From the NCBI RefSeq assembly GCF_038967635.1, contig NZ_CP152413.1:2108001-2172000 (forward strand): a stretch of 64,000 nt of DNA. The letters are read 5' to 3'. The notes beneath the pieces are model-generated. The model was not told the origin of the DNA and did no database searches. It was given only the letters and a program-made list of their open reading frames with translations. Numbering within the stretch: position 1 is the stretch's first letter; every line of letters starts with the position of its first letter. This stretch comes from Bradyrhizobium sp. B124 (GTDB taxonomy: Bacteria > Pseudomonadota > Alphaproteobacteria > Rhizobiales > Xanthobacteraceae). The translations under genes were made by a program, and so were the position numbers. Shown piece by piece: positions 63,442-64,000 of the stretch.

Positions 63442-63999
63442 CTAGCCGCGGCGCGCGGCTTCCAGCGCCTGCGGCGTGTCGATGTCGAGGAAGGCGCTGT
63501 TGCCTTCGACCGGGACCTCGGCGACCACCTCGGTATGCTTGGCGATCAGATGACGGGCGCCGATGTCGCCGTCGAGCGTCATCAATTCCCTGAAGAAGCG
63601 CCGCGACCACAACACCGGATTACCACGGCGACCCTCGCAGACGGGCACTGCGATCAGATGGCCGCGATCGGGCGCAAAGTTTTCGATCAGGCGATCGATC
63701 AGCTTCGCATCGATCAGCGGCATGTCGCCGAGGCAGACCACCGCGCCATCGGCGCTGTCGGAGACCGCCGAGATGCCGGCCTTCACCGAGCTGGCGAGAC
63801 CGCCGGCGAAATCCGGGTTGCGGACGAACCTGACCTTGAGTCCATCAAGCGCCTGCTCGACCAGATCGGCCTGGTGCCCGGTGACGACGATCACCTCCGA
63901 AGCCTTCGAGGCCAGCGCCTGCTCGGCGACGATTCGCGCGAGCTTCTTGCCGTCGAGCTCGGCGAGCAGCTTGTTCGGGCCGCCCATCCGGGTCGAACG
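63442..63999 (-). CDS. MobA-like molybdenum-cofactor nucleotidyltransferase, 5'-truncated by window edge
   Basis: At least 185 residues; the frame runs off the right edge. The first visible residues read STRMGGPNKLLAEL, the nucleotide-binding loop of MobA/MocA enzymes, so the truncation is just upstream of it. VVCLGDMPLID (about 83-93) is the metal-binding Asp block and GRRGNPVLWSRRF (about 118-130) follows, as in MocA. It transfers CMP or GMP to molybdopterin for xanthine dehydrogenase or CO-dehydrogenase-type enzymes. The missing part may include a molybdopterin-binding domain. Confidence 0.85.
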   Translation of the reverse strand, partial: RSTRMGGPNKLLAELDGKKLARIVAEQALASKASEVIVVTGHQADLVEQALDGLKVRFVRNPDFAGGLASSVKAGISAVSDSADGAVVCLGDMPLIDAKLIDRLIENFAPDRGHLIAVPVCEGRRGNPVLWSRRFFRELMTLDGDIGARHLIAKHTEVVAEVPVEGNSAFLDIDTPQALEAARRG

Positions 64000-64000
64000 T

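Overview
The window is high-GC alphaproteobacterial chromosome. I place it in Bradyrhizobium or a close Nitrobacteraceae relative. The reasons are gene content (usg, DUF899, DUF2778, two DUF72/DUF488-type neighbours, an Anbu cluster, MlrC/amidase peptide catabolism), a CIRCE-controlled groESL, a CtrA-type box, and many extragenic palindromes of the kinds common in that group. No rRNA, CRISPR array, transposase or integrase was seen. Both ends cut a gene: a D-amino-acid dehydrogenase on the left and a MobA-like nucleotidyltransferase on the right.

Layout. 0-12.4 kb: a catabolic block on the + strand with DadA-like dehydrogenase, M20 peptidase, dipeptide/oligopeptide ABC importer (two permeases and a double ATPase, no binding protein here) behind a sigma54-type promoter, M81 (MlrC) peptidase, M20D amidohydrolase, amidase, enoyl-CoA hydratase and lipase-like hydrolase. 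12.4-18.1 kb: redox and housekeeping genes (quinone oxidoreductase, HCCA isomerase, GST, MetE-like enzyme, xanthine phosphoribosyltransferase, CinA-like protein). 18.3-25.2 kb: the Anbu neighbourhood (circularly permuted ATP-grasp, alpha-E, transglutaminase, then the proteasome-like Anbu peptidase), again behind a good sigma54-type promoter, interrupted by an AhpD-like gene and an orphan ABC binding protein. 25-30 kb: SDR, MFS, NupC-like transporter, cupin with a histone-like tail, usg. 30.2-32.4 kb: groESL with RpoH-like promoter, CIRCE and terminator.

32.4-34.3 kb: a small, lower-GC, two-gene insert between groEL and conserved genes. It encodes a nucleosidase of the type used as a conflict effector, fused to a winged-helix-like domain, and a partner protein carrying what looks like the same domain. 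This is the best candidate for an undescribed defence system here. 34.3-38.1 kb: DUF3313 lipoprotein with a divergent TetR gene and paired operators, then a slipin gene whose upstream region holds two exactly abutting tRNA-like elements behind a sigma70-like promoter, resembling RNA-repair/Y-RNA neighbourhoods.

38-64 kb: LysR with isochorismatase-family hydrolase and GST; AMP nucleosidase; DUF779 plus aldehyde dehydrogenase with a GAF-Fis regulator lacking the AAA+ domain; a DUF2778 cell-wall protein with a CtrA box; glycosyltransferases; DUF72, DUF488, PhzF; a GntR-MFS-lactonase-like operon; a membrane class III cyclase; a TetR-HlyD-ABC exporter operon; small conserved proteins. Two of the regulators (GntR, TetR) appear to be expressed from leaderless transcripts with the operator lying on the promoter.
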